From Haematobia irritans (Eukaryota > Arthropoda > Insecta > Diptera > Muscidae), in NCBI RefSeq assembly GCF_050003625.1, contig NC_134397.1, positions 198,793,063-198,857,062 on the forward strand: DNA of 64,000 bases, written 5' to 3'. Position numbers and translations under genes: made by a program. Shown piece after piece: positions 31,771-42,707 of this stretch (the first letter of the stretch is position 1; every line of letters begins with the position of its first letter). The notes beneath the pieces are model-generated. The model had not been told where the DNA came from. It was given only the letters and a program-made list of their open reading frames with translations, and ran no database searches.

Positions 31771-33076
31771 AAGGGTGATTCTTTTGAGGTTAGGATTTTC
31801 ATGCATTAGTATTTGACAGATCACGTGGGATTTCAGACATGGTGTCAAAGAGAAAGATGCTCAGTATGCTTTGACATTTCATCATGAATAGACTTACTAA
31901 CGAGCAACGCTTGCAAATCATTGAATTTTATTACCAAAATCAGTGTTCGGTTCGAAATGTGTTTCGCGCTTTACGTCCGATTTATGGTCTACATAATCGA
32001 CCAAGTGAGCAAACAATTAATGCGATTGTGACCAAGTTTCGCACTCAGTTTACTTTATTGGACATTAAACCAACCACACGAATGCGTACAGTGCGTACAG
32101 AAGAGAATATTGCGTCTGTTTCTGAGAGTGTTGCTGAAGACCGTGAAATGTCGATTCGTCGCCGTTCGCAGCAATTGGGTTTGTGTTATTCGACCACATG
32201 GAAGATTTTACGCAAAGATCTTGGTGTAAAACCGTATAAAATACAGCTCGTGCAAGAACTGAAGCCGAACGATCTGCCACAACGTCGAATTTTCAGTGAA
32301 TGGGCCCTAGAAAAGTTGGCAGAAAATCCGCTTTTTTATCGACAAATTTTGTTCAGCGATGAGGCTCATTTCTGGTTGAATGGCTACGTAAATAAGCAAA
32401 ATTGCCGCATTTGGAGTGAAGAGCAACCAGAAGCCGTTCAAGAACTGCCCATGCATCCCGAAAAATGCACTGTTTGGTGTGGTTTGTACGCTGGTGGAAT
32501 CATTGGACCGTATTTTTTCAAAGATGCTGTTGGACGCAACGTTACGGTGAATGGCGATCGCTATCGTTCGATGCTAACAAACTTTTTGTTGCCAAAAATG
32601 GAAGAACTGAACTTGGTTGACATGTGGTTTCAACAAGATGGCGCTACATGCCACACAGCTCGCGATTCTATGGCCATTTTGAGGGAAAACTTCGGAGAAC
32701 AATTCATCTCAAGAAATGGACCGGTAAGTTGGCCACCAAGATCATGCGATTTGACGCCTTTAGACTATTTTTTGTGGGGCTACGTCAAGTCTAAAGTCTA
32801 CAGAAATAAGCCAGCAACTATTCCAGCTTTGGAAGACAACATTTCCGAAGAAATTCGGGCTATTCCGGCCGAAATGCTCGAAAAAGTTGCCCAAAATTGG
32901 ACTTTCCGAATGGACCACCTAAGACGCAGCCGCGGTCAACATTTAAATGAAATTATCTTCAAAAAGTAAATGTCATGGACCAATCTAACGTTTCAAATAA
33001 AGAACCGATGAGATTTTGCAAATTTTATGCGTTTTTTTTAAAAAAAAAGTTATCAAGCTCTTAACAAATCACCCTT
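31771..33076 (+). mobile_element. DD41D Tc1/mariner element, apparently intact
   Basis: Imperfect TIRs start AAGGGTGATT at both ends (left aagggtgattcttttgaggt; right complement aagggtgatttgttaagagc). TA duplication at 31769-31770 and 33077-33078. The right-hand M copy preserves the empty site (accgcttg, one TA, tgttg, read on the minus strand at 39445-39460), which confirms both ends. Confidence 0.93.
31884..32969 (+). CDS. Tc1/mariner transposase, DD41D type
   Basis: Single uninterrupted frame of 361 aa. The N-terminus MNRLTNEQRLQIIEFY and residues to about 120 form two helix-turn-helix-like DNA-binding regions. Catalytic Asp residues: D159 in FSDEAHFW, D252 in FQQDGATCH, D294 in TPLDYFLWG. 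There are 41 residues between the second and third, the spacing of the DD41D (rosa-like) lineage. WCGLYAGGIIGPYFF precedes the second Asp. It would cut and paste its own element at TA sites in the nucleus. The frame, all three acidic residues and both TIRs are intact, so it may be active or recently active. It is nested inside M and is not a host gene. Confidence 0.95.
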   Translation: MNRLTNEQRLQIIEFYYQNQCSVRNVFRALRPIYGLHNRPSEQTINAIVTKFRTQFTLLDIKPTTRMRTVRTEENIASVSESVAEDREMSIRRRSQQLGLCYSTTWKILRKDLGVKPYKIQLVQELKPNDLPQRRIFSEWALEKLAENPLFYRQILFSDEAHFWLNGYVNKQNCRIWSEEQPEAVQELPMHPEKCTVWCGLYAGGIIGPYFFKDAVGRNVTVNGDRYRSMLTNFLLPKMEELNLVDMWFQQDGATCHTARDSMAILRENFGEQFISRNGPVSWPPRSCDLTPLDYFLWGYVKSKVYRNKPATIPALEDNISEEIRAIPAEMLEKVAQNWTFRMDHLRRSRGQHLNEIIFKK

Positions 33077-33869
33077 TATATTGTTTCGGAAAACTGTTTT
33101 ATGATCAGGCCAAAAATTTGATATGCTTAAGTCTAAATATTATTTAATTTGAATAAAGAGAATGGACATTCGGAACCAAGAGAATAGACATTTGAAAAAA
33201 AGCCTGTGTTTTCGCCTTGAGAGCAGCATTTTATGTATGTGTGGACATGTGTTTTGTTTATCATTTTGGCACAATGGGCACAATTTTTCGTTAAAAGAAA
33301 AAAGGGGTCTTCATAAAAATAACAAAAGGGCACTATACTCTTTCTAGAGTTGGGACAGTAAAATAAAATAAGGAGGAAATAGTGAAAAATTACAAAGTAA
33401 AATGTATAACAACAAAGTTTAGTTCCTCCTTATTAATAAGTAGTCCACGAGGAGTTGACGGACACCTTCAAATATAAAAGCGGGCATTAAGTTCGAGTTT
33501 TGCAGCTAAAACAATTTAAAAAGTTTATTTTCTTTAAAATGAATTATTAAAGAAAAATAAAAGGCTTTTGAGAGCGATGTTGTTAAATGCTAGTAAAAAA
33601 GTGTTCACGCCTAAATAAATTTATGTTTATATTATAAAATTTTTTATGTATGTTTATACTCGACTCCACGTTCTTCTTTTGTTAGAGTTTTTGAATTCCT
33701 TCCAACAGTTTTTGTTACAAAATTATTATTTTTGCAATAAAAAAATAATATTTTATCCAAAAATCAGTCAATTTCGTTTATACCATGCACTGTTACTGAC
33801 TATAAATCTTTAATAACCCACATTTCGAAGTTTCATTATAAAAATTTAATATAGTATAAATATAAATGG

Positions 33870-33903
<34 letters not shown>

Positions 33904-33914
33904 GTGTTCGGTCG

Positions 33915-33980
33915 GAGTAGGGATTGAACCCACGACCCTTTGCATGCAAGGCAGACATGCTAACCACTGCTCCACGTAGC
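33915..33980 (-). other. tRNA-like head (M core), leftward
   Basis: Minus strand: A box TGGAGCAGTGG (33974-33964) and B box GGTTCAATCCC (33930-33920) followed by a poly-T/A tract. SINE-like pol III promoter. The acceptor stem is not formed. Confidence 0.7.
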
Positions 33981-34087
33981 AAACAAATGTATGTTTCTGT
34001 TAAATAATGTTATGTTTGCATGGGCGCTGCAAACTATGCTATATAAATGTAACTTATAACGATAATTATCTACTGGTGACTATAACA

Positions 34088-34165
34088 GCTACGTAGCCCA
34101 GTGGATAGTGTGTTGGCTTACAAACTGTATGGTCCTAGGTTCGATTCTCCGTGCAGGCGAAAGGT
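34088..34165 (+). other. tRNA-like head (M core), rightward
   Basis: Plus strand: A box TAGCCCAGTGG (34094-34104) and B box GGTTCGATTCT (34138-34148), a textbook spacing. It diverges from the leftward head about 110 bp away. Confidence 0.7.
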
Positions 34166-34462
34166 AAAATTTATAAAAGTGAATAATTTCTTCAACATTA
34201 TTTGTATTACAGAAAAAGGTGCCAAGAACTAAAATATTTCGTGGAAGTGAAAATTACGAGTATGTTAGGGAATGAGCACAATCGTCTTTGCGAAAAATTC
34301 TTCCAAGCATATAATATTTTTGGGCTCAATATGCTTCCAAACATATAATATGTTCACATAAAACAAACATATTAATGTTTCGGCAGTATCCAATAATATA
34401 TGTGCTTCCTGCAAAATATGTTTGGAACATATTTAAAGAAGCGATTTTTTTTGAGGGTGTAT

Positions 34463-36105
34463 ATACAAGAAAATATTTGTTAATACGACTATATCAGAAG
34501 CAATATTATGACAAGATATCTAAGATATTTGTTTTTAAGAACTCTTTAACTACATTTTTGAAATTAGATATTGATGGGCAGAATTTAATATGCTGTGGAG
34601 GGTTGTTGTATTCACGAATACCAGAAAAGTCAATGCGTTGTTTAGTTCTTTCGGTACGGCATAATGCTACTCTAAGTTGTTGATTATTTCTAGTATTAAC
34701 ATTGGCTTGACTCCGCAAAAGTATGATAGTATGATGTCCGATATTATTAACACATTTGAAAATATATGTAAGTAATTGAAATTTATATGTTCCGTGTATA
34801 GGCAATATATTTGGAAATATGTCTGTATACAGATCATATGTCGAAAAATGTATTGGAAGATTTGCAATATTGTCTTTAAAGCTTTATTCTGCATTATTTG
34901 CAAAGATCGTAGTTCTGCGGTTTTCTTATAACCATAGATTATGGCTAAGTAGTTCAAAATACTTTGTATTAGCGTTTGGTAGATAAGTAATTTATTCTCA
35001 CGACTGAATTTAAATTTGAACTTAAATAGTATTCCTATTACCGGTGCTATTTTTGATTTCAAGTGGCGTATATGTTGATCCCATGACATATTAGATTGTA
35101 GATGAAGTCCCAAATATTTGACTGTATCCACTTCAGTTATTAGGCTTCCACCTATATTAATAGCAAATGCCACATCGTACTTGTGTAAGGTCTAAAACGA
35201 ATTAGCTTAGTTTTCCTCTCATTGATAAACAATCGATTTATTCGCATAAACTCTAATATAAGCGCAGAATCACGTTCAATATATGGCCTCGCCGAAATCC
35301 CATATTTAAAGGGGTAGAACAGACATATGTCGTCAGCATACAAAAACATTTTTCCAAAAATATGCAAATTCTTAATATCATTAATATATATGGCGAAAAG
35401 TAATGGACCCAAAATACTTCCTTGCGGCACTCCATATTGAACTGCAGACATTCCACTTCTATGTTCGTTTATTTGAACAAATTGTTTCCTATCTGACAAG
35501 TATGACTCAATACGCTGAAGTTCTTTACCACGTAATCCATATGTATACAATTTCTGCAAGAGTATCCCATGGTCAATCATGTCAAAAGCTTTGGATAAAT
35601 CGAAAAAGATACCTACAACACCACTGTAACCATTGTCTAACATTTTAATATATATAATTCTGTACGTTCATTGTGGACTCCTCCGTACCACATCCCTTCC
35701 TAAAACCATATTGATGTTCATAAAGGAAATTATTCGACTCAAAATATGTGAACAAAAATCTTATTTATGGCTGGAAGAACGGAAATAGGTCGAAATAGGT
35801 CGAAACTTATCAATCGAAAAGTCATTTCTATCTTTAGCTATTGGAATAATCTTATGCACCTTTAAAATGTCTGGATAGGAATCATTCCTTATAGTGCTAT
35901 TCAAGATGCTAGTCAAATGTGGTGCAACGCTATTGCAACATTCTCTTAAAACCCTAGGCGAGATGTTATCATGACCGCAGCTTTTCCCTATAGACAAACC
36001 TGAAATTTCATCACTTATCTCACTGATTGTGGTACCCTCCAAAACTAAGCGCGAACTACTGTGTTGAAACGTCATCAATGCGTTTATATTGTCTCCAGCT
36101 AAAGT
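34463..36105 (-). pseudogene. CR1-like non-LTR retrotransposon fragment
   Basis: Read leftward from 36105: GKSCGHDNISPRVLRE, ILKVHKIIPIAKD and FRPIS; HQYGFRKGCGTEES; FFDLSKAFDMIDHGILLQKL; GVPQGSILGPLLFAIYINDI; FLYADDICL with the YADD active site (about 35330); VKYLGLHL; then a C-terminal NPPQHIKF and FKNVVKEFL. These are RT motifs 1 to 7 plus thumb in order. Frame breaks near 35770, 35160 and 34800. The endonuclease part is missing. It fills most of the space between the two M copies. Clade is a best guess (CR1/Jockey range). Confidence 0.85.
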
Positions 36106-36109
36106 CTCA

Positions 36110-36350
36110 ATCTTGCCGTAAGTTCGGCCAGGCCGAATCTTATGTACCCTCCACCATGGATTGCGTAAAAACTTCTACGAAAGACTGTCATCCACAATCG
36201 AATTACTTGGGCTGCGGTAACACTTCGCGATGACAAGGCATCTTAAACTTCTTAACACCGTCTTCTAAATTGTAAGTTGACAAAATTTTCTATAGAAATA
36301 ACATTTTGACGAAATTTTCTTTAGAAATCAAATTTTGACAAAATTTTCTA
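36110..36350 (+). mobile_element. P-family element, left part
   Basis: Begins at a slightly truncated GCCGTAAGTTCGGCCAGG palindrome, continues with tatgtaccctccaccatgga and accgtcttctaaattgtaag, then three SAT29 units. The right M copy is inserted in the satellite at TA, and P resumes at 39831. Confidence 0.8.
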
Positions 36351-36656
36351 TACACCCTAAAAAAAATCGCTTCTTTAACATATGTTCCAAACATATTTTG
36401 CAGGAAGCACATATATTATTGCATACTGCCGAAACATTAATATGTTTATTTTATGTGAACATATTATATGTTTGGAAGCATTTTGAGCCAAAAATATTAT
36501 ATGCTTGGAAGAATTTTTCCCAAACACGATTGTGCTCATTCCCTAACATACTCGTAATTTTCACTTCCACGAAATTTTTTAGTTATTGGCACCTTTTTCT
36601 GTAATACAAATAATGTTGAAGAAATTATTCACTTTTATAAATTTTTTAAATTTTAC

Positions 36657-36923
36657 CTTTCGCCTGCACGGAGAATCGAACCGAGGACCATACAGTTTGT
36701 AAGCCAACACACTATCCACTGGGCTACGTAGCTGTTATAGTCACCAGTAGATAATTATCGTTTTAAGTTACATTTATATAGCATAGTTTGCAGCGCCCAC
36801 GAGCCCATGCAAACATAACATTATTTAACAGAAACATACATTTGTTTGCCACGTGGAGCAGTGGTTAGCATGTCTGCCTTGCCTACAAAGGGTCGTGGGT
36901 TCAATCCCTGCTCCGACAGAACA

Positions 36924-36925
<2 letters not shown>
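36657..36925. other. paired tRNA-like heads in right M copy
   Basis: A minus-strand head at 36657-36735 (B box GGTTCGATTCT, A box TAGCCCAGTGG) and a plus-strand head at 36848-36925 (A box TGGAGCAGTGG, B box GGTTCAATCCC). Same divergent arrangement as in the left copy, preserved in both. Confidence 0.7.
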
Positions 36926-36954
<29 letters not shown>

Positions 36955-37059
36955 CATTTATATTTATACTATATTAAATTTTTTTAAATGAAACTTCGAA
37001 ATGTGTGTTATTAAAGATTTATAGTCAGTAACAGTGCTTAATATAAACGAAATTGACTG

Positions 37060-38739
37060 CACGCACAGAAAAAACATGTTTGGACATGGTTGCCGCATCC
37101 ATTTAATGCTTATCTAGAGTATGTAATTGTCGCGAAAACCATGTATTTTGTCTTTCTAAAAATAATTTTCGAGCGGAGAAAAATATATGTTGGCAATAAG
37201 CATTTAAATGGTTCTCAAATGCCGCAAACATGTTCTATTATTTAAATGATAGCATTTGAGACCATTATATGGTCAGGAAAATCATGTATCTGACCATTCA
37301 ATTTTTTTACTTTTTTGCAGAGAAAAGAGTATTTTTATAGTTTACGTATAGACATGTCTACAACCATTACATGGCCATAAAGACCATGTACATTGTTTTC
37401 GTGACCATTTAATTTTTTAATTTTTTTGCAGCGACAAGAATTTTATAAAAACATTGAGCAGGTACACACGATTTTCATTTTGCGCGTCAGTCGTGTGTTG
37501 ATTGTTTCTTGGAATGGACGGAGAATACGGAATTATTGTGTTTTGTGTTAATTTATTTATTCAGAAATGGCACGTGGTTTTATGTGAATACAAAAAAGGA
37601 AAGTGTAATTGAAAAAAATATACCTGGTTTTTGTTCTGCATTTTGATATATGGTATAATTTATTTTTATTTGCAGTTATGCAGTCTGATGTCTGCGTTTG
37701 TACATTTGATGGGCACGAAGTAAATATGGAATGATTACTTATTGTTGAAATTGAACCAAACTAGAGTGTGTAAAAATATGTGAAGTTTGCTTGCACGACA
37801 TTATAAATACAAATAAACAATGAATTAGTTTTACTTTTTTGCAGAGAAAAGAGTATTTTTATAGTTTACGTATAGACATGTCTACAACCATTACATGGCC
37901 ATAAAGACCATGTACATTGTTTTCGTGACCATTTAATTTTTTAATTTTTTTGCAGCGACAAGAATTTTATAAAAACATTGAGCAGGTACACACGATTTTC
38001 ATTTTGCGCGTCAGTCGTGTGTTGATTGTTTCTTGGAATGGACGGAGAATACGGAATTATTGTGTTTTGTGTTAATTTATTTATTCAGAAATGGCACGTG
38101 GTTTTATGTGAATACAAAAAAGGAAAGTGTAATTGAAAAAAATATACCTGGTTTTTGTTCTGCATTTTGATATATGGTATAATTTATTTTTATTTGCAGT
38201 TATGCAGTCTGATGTCTGCGTTTGTACATTTGATGGGCACGAAGTAAATATGGAATGATTACTTATTGTTGAAATTGAACCAAACTAGAGTGTGTAAAAA
38301 TATGTGAAGTTTGCTTGCACGACATTATAAATACAAATAAACAATGAATTAGTTTATAAATAAATAAAAACAAATAAATAAAGTTGATTTTGTGTTTTCT
38401 TTTCTCAAGTGGCGTCCTTTTTTCGACGACGAAAAAAGTTTTTTCATAAAAATCAAAACATTTTAGGTTGTGACCATGTTCTTTTAACTAGAAGAAAAAC
38501 ATTTTTGACGAATAACATAACATTTTAGATCGTGACCATTGTCTTTTAATGGAAACAAAATTCTTTTTATCAATATAATAACATTTTAGATGAGGACAAT
38601 TGTATTTTTCTTAGAACCATGTTCACTGAGCCAACATGGTTGCAGGTTAAAATGTTACATGGTCGCCGCAAAAATAGCTGCTATCATATTATTTTGCTCT
38701 TCGAATATGATTGTGGCAATCATGTTTCTTCTCTGCGTG
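37060..38739. mobile_element. TIR element inside right M copy
   Basis: Ends cacgcacagaaaaaacatg and the complement of catgtttcttctctgcgtg form imperfect TIRs. A 2-bp TG is repeated at 37058-37059 and 38740-38741. The left M copy at about 33765 shows the uninterrupted site (ccaaaaatcagtcaatttcg). The interior is rich in gaccat/atggtc words. No protein seen. Confidence 0.8.
37305..38352. repeat. exact 524-bp tandem duplication
   Basis: 37305-37828 and 37829-38352 are identical as far as I can read (start ttactttttt, then gcagagaaaagag; end aaacaatgaattagt). Lies wholly within the 37060-38739 element. Either a very recent duplication or an assembly artefact. Confidence 0.92.
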
Positions 38740-39830
38740 TGATTTTTGGATAAAATATTATTTTTTATTGCATAAATAACAATCTTGTAATAAAAAACTG
38801 TTTTTGTACAAAACTTTAAAATTTGGAAGGAATTCAAAAACTAACAAAAGAAGAATGTGGAGTCGAGTATAAACATTTATACATTATTTTATAATATAAA
38901 CATAAATTTATTTAGGAGTGAACAGTTTTTTACTAGCATTTAACACCATCGGTCTAAAATTCTTTTTATTTTTCTTTAATAATTCATTTTAAAGAAAATA
39001 AACTTTTTAAATTGTTTTAGCTGTAAAACTCGAACTTAATGCCCGCTTTTATATTTGATGGTGTCCGTCAACTCCTCGTGGACTACTTTTTAATAAAGAG
39101 GAACTAAAGTTTGTTTTTTTACATTTTACTGTGTAATTTTTCATTATTTCCTCCTTATTTCATTTTACTGTCCCAACTCTAAAAAGAGTATAGTGCCCTT
39201 TCGTTATTTTTACGAAGACCCCTGATTTATTTTAACGAAAAATTGTGCCCATAATGCCAAAATGATAAACAAAACACATGTCCACACATACATAAAATGC
39301 TGCTCTCAAGGCGAAAACATAAGCTGTTTGTTTTTCAAATGTCTATTCTCTTGGTTCAGAATGTATATTCTCTTTATTCAAATTAAATAATATTTAGACT
39401 TAAACGTATCACATTTTTGGACTTATCATAAAACAGTTTTCCGAAACAACATACAAGCGGTTTCACAGAAATTGTTCTCTTTTGACTCTTTTGCTGTGTT
39501 ATATTGATATCTTTCGTCAACTCTCCCGGTTTCCATCTCTATTTCTCTCTATACTCTCTCTGTCGCTTTGAATAAAATATCACAACATATGTATGTTTAG
39601 TCGAAATTTGTAAATTTATATATGTTTACATTCACACATATTATTTTTATGAAACATTCATGCCCCAAACATAATATATTCTAACATATTAACATAGATG
39701 TCCCAAACATTTAGTGTTAGTTTAGGAACATTACATGTTCGCACTTAAATATATTGTGGTTTAAAATCGTGCCCGAAACACATTTTGTTTATATCGGAAC
39801 ATATGAAAAACATATTTTTCTAACAGTGTA

Positions 39831-40552
39831 GTAATAAAATTAGATTATTATTAAAATTAGTAGATTATTTTTGGCGATATGAACCAATTTTTGTGTTATT
39901 GGCGATCAGCTATATATATTATACAATTGTTGCATGGCTGTTAGCGGCCATATACTAGTGCTATGTACCAAATTTCAACCGAATGGAATGAATTTTGCTC
40001 CTCCAAGAGGATCCGCAAGCCAAATCTGGGGTCGGTTTATATGGGAGCTATATATAATTATGGGCCGATATGGACCAATTTTTGCATGTTTGTTAGAGAC
40101 CATATACTAACACCATCTACCAAATTTCAGCGGGATCGAATGAAATTTGCTTCTCTTAGAGGATCCGCAAGCCAAATCTGGGGTCGGTTTATATGGGAGC
40201 TATATATAATAATGGGCCGATATGGACAAATTTTTGAATGTTTTTTAAGAACCATATACTAACACCATGTACCAAATTTCAACCGGATCGAATGAAATAT
40301 GCTTCTCCAAGAGGCTCCGGAGATAAATCTGGGGATCGGTTTATATGGGGGCTATACGTAAAAGTGGTCCGATATGGCCCATTTGCAATACCATCCGACC
40401 TACATCAATAACAACTACTTATGCCAAGTTTCAAGTCTATAGCTTGTTTCGTTCTGAAGTTAGCGTGATTTCAACAGATGGACGGACAGACGGACATGCT
40501 TAGATCGACTCAGAATTAATACACCCCACATCCTATGGTGGAGGGTCTAAAA
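39831..40552 (+). mobile_element. P-family element, right part
   Basis: Continues the element begun at 36110: ttagtagattatttttggcg, then tandem core units near 153 bp (ggtcggtttatatgggagct at about 40031 and 40183), acggacagacggacatgctt, and the right end cctatggtggagggtctaaa. Confidence 0.85.
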
Positions 40553-41877
40553 TTTTGTAAGATCGGTCTATATGGTGATTATACCATATAGTGGATCGAT
40601 ACGCATCGTCTTTTGTATGGAACTAAAATACCTCTAGATTTAAAATATCTGGTAAGTTGGATAAAAATTGTGGTATCTAAATGCTCAAGAAAATAAATCT
40701 TGATTGAAGCTGTTTCAATAAAATTGGAATAATTAATTTCGTGTTGAATTTGAAGGAGAATTTTGTGTAGTTTTTCCTCCATAACTAACATATTTTAACT
40801 TTCCACTTTGGACCTTAAGAAGCAGTGCGCCATTTCTACATCTTATTATCATTAAATTAATTAGACGTTAGCCTCTTATAAAATCCCATAAAAATTAAAC
40901 ATAAATGATATTAAGTTGTTAATAATAGAAATCTCTTAAATGAAATGAAATTGATTGAAAGATAACTAAAGAAATCGCACATTTGTATGTTCAAAGAACG
41001 TGAAGTTATTCGAAAAATTGAACGTGTTTGGACGAAACTTAGCAGATGGAGAAATTCAAATCGAAACGTTTGTTTCGAAATGTAATATGTGATTGCCGGT
41101 TGGTTTTATTAAATGTCTTCGACTATTTCGTAATCATCAAAGTAAAGGGAAATTAATTAATTAAGAATTTTAGTCAGGTGTTATGGCAGAAGGCCAGCTA
41201 GTTTTGTTTAGGCAATATGCCAGATAAATTAGAGAAAGTATAGGGGAAGCTATGGATTTTTAGGTATTTGGTAGAGATTACCTCATTAAACAATGCTAAG
41301 GGTTGAAGGGAAAGGAAAAGTGACAACTAAAAAAAATAATAATAATAATAAATAAATATTATTTCATAGTTTGCCATATTTTAGTAAAAAAATATTGAAG
41401 TGCTGGGGGAAAGTGAATAATCAAATAAAATTGTTATTTAATTTTAATATTTCTTGAATTATATATATATAGTTTGGTTTTGTTTCTCGAAATTAAAATT
41501 ATGTTTTTTTTTTTTAATATAAACATTTTTTTGACTAAGAACGTGGCAACCGTCCTAAGATTTTTTATTTTATTTTTTGTAAATTTTGACAAAATAAATA
41601 AAAAATAATTAGTGCACACATGTTTCATTTTACTATTTTTCTAAAATAAAAAAATTAATAAATAAAAAATTTGTAATAAAAATAAATATATAAATAAATA
41701 ATAAATAAAATTCAAAGTTTCTTAAATTATTAATTCAAATCAATATTTTTTTTTCATAATTTAATATTTATTATTTTTTTTAACTTTATTTTTCGCTTTC
41801 TTTTAGTTTTTTTTTTTTTGAAAAAAATATGTTTTTATTCATATCCACCATATTTACTTATACATACTTTTATTTAA
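40553..41877. other. AT-rich noncoding, R trace at start
   Basis: 40555-40680 carries R-like words (gatcggtctatatggtgatt, aaatacctctagatttaaaa). The rest is AT-rich with no gene recognised. Confidence 0.45.
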
Positions 41878-41991
41878 TTGAAAGAAAATTAGCAGAAGAT
41901 AAAAAATATGGACATATAAAAATTTGCAAAAGTATGTATTGCAAATTTTTATATGCCCATATTTTTTTATCAGCTGCTAATTTTCTTTCAA
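41878..41991. repeat. long near-perfect hairpin
   Basis: Arms 41878-41927 and 41941-41991 are about 50 bp each and differ at only three or four positions (ttgaaagaaaattagcag at the outer end, tataaaaatttgc next to the loop). The loop is 13 nt. It lies about 0.7 kb past the gene 3 stop codon. Confidence 0.85.
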
Positions 41992-42707
41992 ATACCAGCA
42001 AACCTCTCAGAAATTGTATTAAAAAATAAAACTCACATTGATTTTTTTTCTTAACAGCAATAAAAAATATACTTTGTGTTTATTTTTTTTTCTCTTCATT
42101 CTTCTCTTTACAAGTTCAATAAATTAATTACAACAAAAATAAATAAATAAATAAATACAGCGTTTTTGTGTTTTTTTAAATAAATAACAATCAACTAAAA
42201 GTTAAAAATAGAATACGCTCAAGCAAAAAAAAATTTGCCCAGCTAATGAAGGAGTTCAAAAGAATATGAAAACTTTCTATTTTTCGTCTACTTGACTAAA
42301 ATTCTTTGGAGTTAATGGTGCATGAAATTCCTCCTCGATAACAGGAAACAGGAAATTGCGTTAAACGGTCTTCTTCTATTTTTAGATGAATTGCAAGTTT
42401 GTTGTTAAACTTGGAAATCCATCCGTATTTACACTGGAGGCCCATTTACTTATCCTTTTCCTTAGAATATTGTTTGTTCTCGTTTGCCTAAGATTTCAGC
42501 ATATTTTGATGAAAGTGTTTTTTTCCGTTTCCTTTTAGTTCCTTCTTTGTAGAGCGTGTTGTTTTTGGTGTTCCCTCCCAAACAAGCGTGACTGATTGTT
42601 TGGATTTGCAGGATGGATGGAGTATTTTTGCCGGTTGAGGACTTTATTTATGGGTAATGGAAATGAGGCGTTTTCTTTTGTGGGTGAGTAGTCCTCTTAC
42701 AAGGCTC
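41992..42707 (-). other. gene 3 downstream flank, nothing certain
   Basis: Noncoding. Part is likely the 3' UTR of gene 3, but I cannot fix its end. Confidence 0.4.

Larger units (their letters stand above)
31388..34459 (+). mobile_element. M-family element, left copy
   Basis: Bounded by TA (31386-31387 and 34460-34461). It begins CACTGTTAGAAAAATATG and ends gcgattttttttgagggtg. It is about 1.76 kb long without the mariner inserted at 31771-33076. It is nearly the reverse complement of 36353-39828 and contains two tRNA-like heads. No M-specific protein is visible, so it is nonautonomous or its transposase is lost. Confidence 0.85.
36353..39828 (-). mobile_element. M-family element, right copy (inverted)
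   Basis: Flanked by TA (36351-36352, 39829-39830). It starts caccctaaaaaaaatcgctt and ends catatttttctaacagtg, the reverse complement of the left copy. It is about 1.79 kb without the TIR element at 37060-38739. Removal rejoins SAT29 sequence (ttttcta, ta, gtaataaaatt), so this is an independent insertion, not simply an arm of a duplication. Confidence 0.87.

Noticed and set aside
34088..34165. Functional tRNA gene
   Set aside because: A and B boxes are good, but the acceptor stem does not pair, and the sequence recurs inside every M copy, so it is a tRNA-derived repeat.
34463..36105. Retroviral or viral polymerase
   Set aside because: The RT motifs are of the non-LTR type (FFDLSKAFD, YADD, C-terminal NPPQHIKF style), with no protease, integrase or LTRs.
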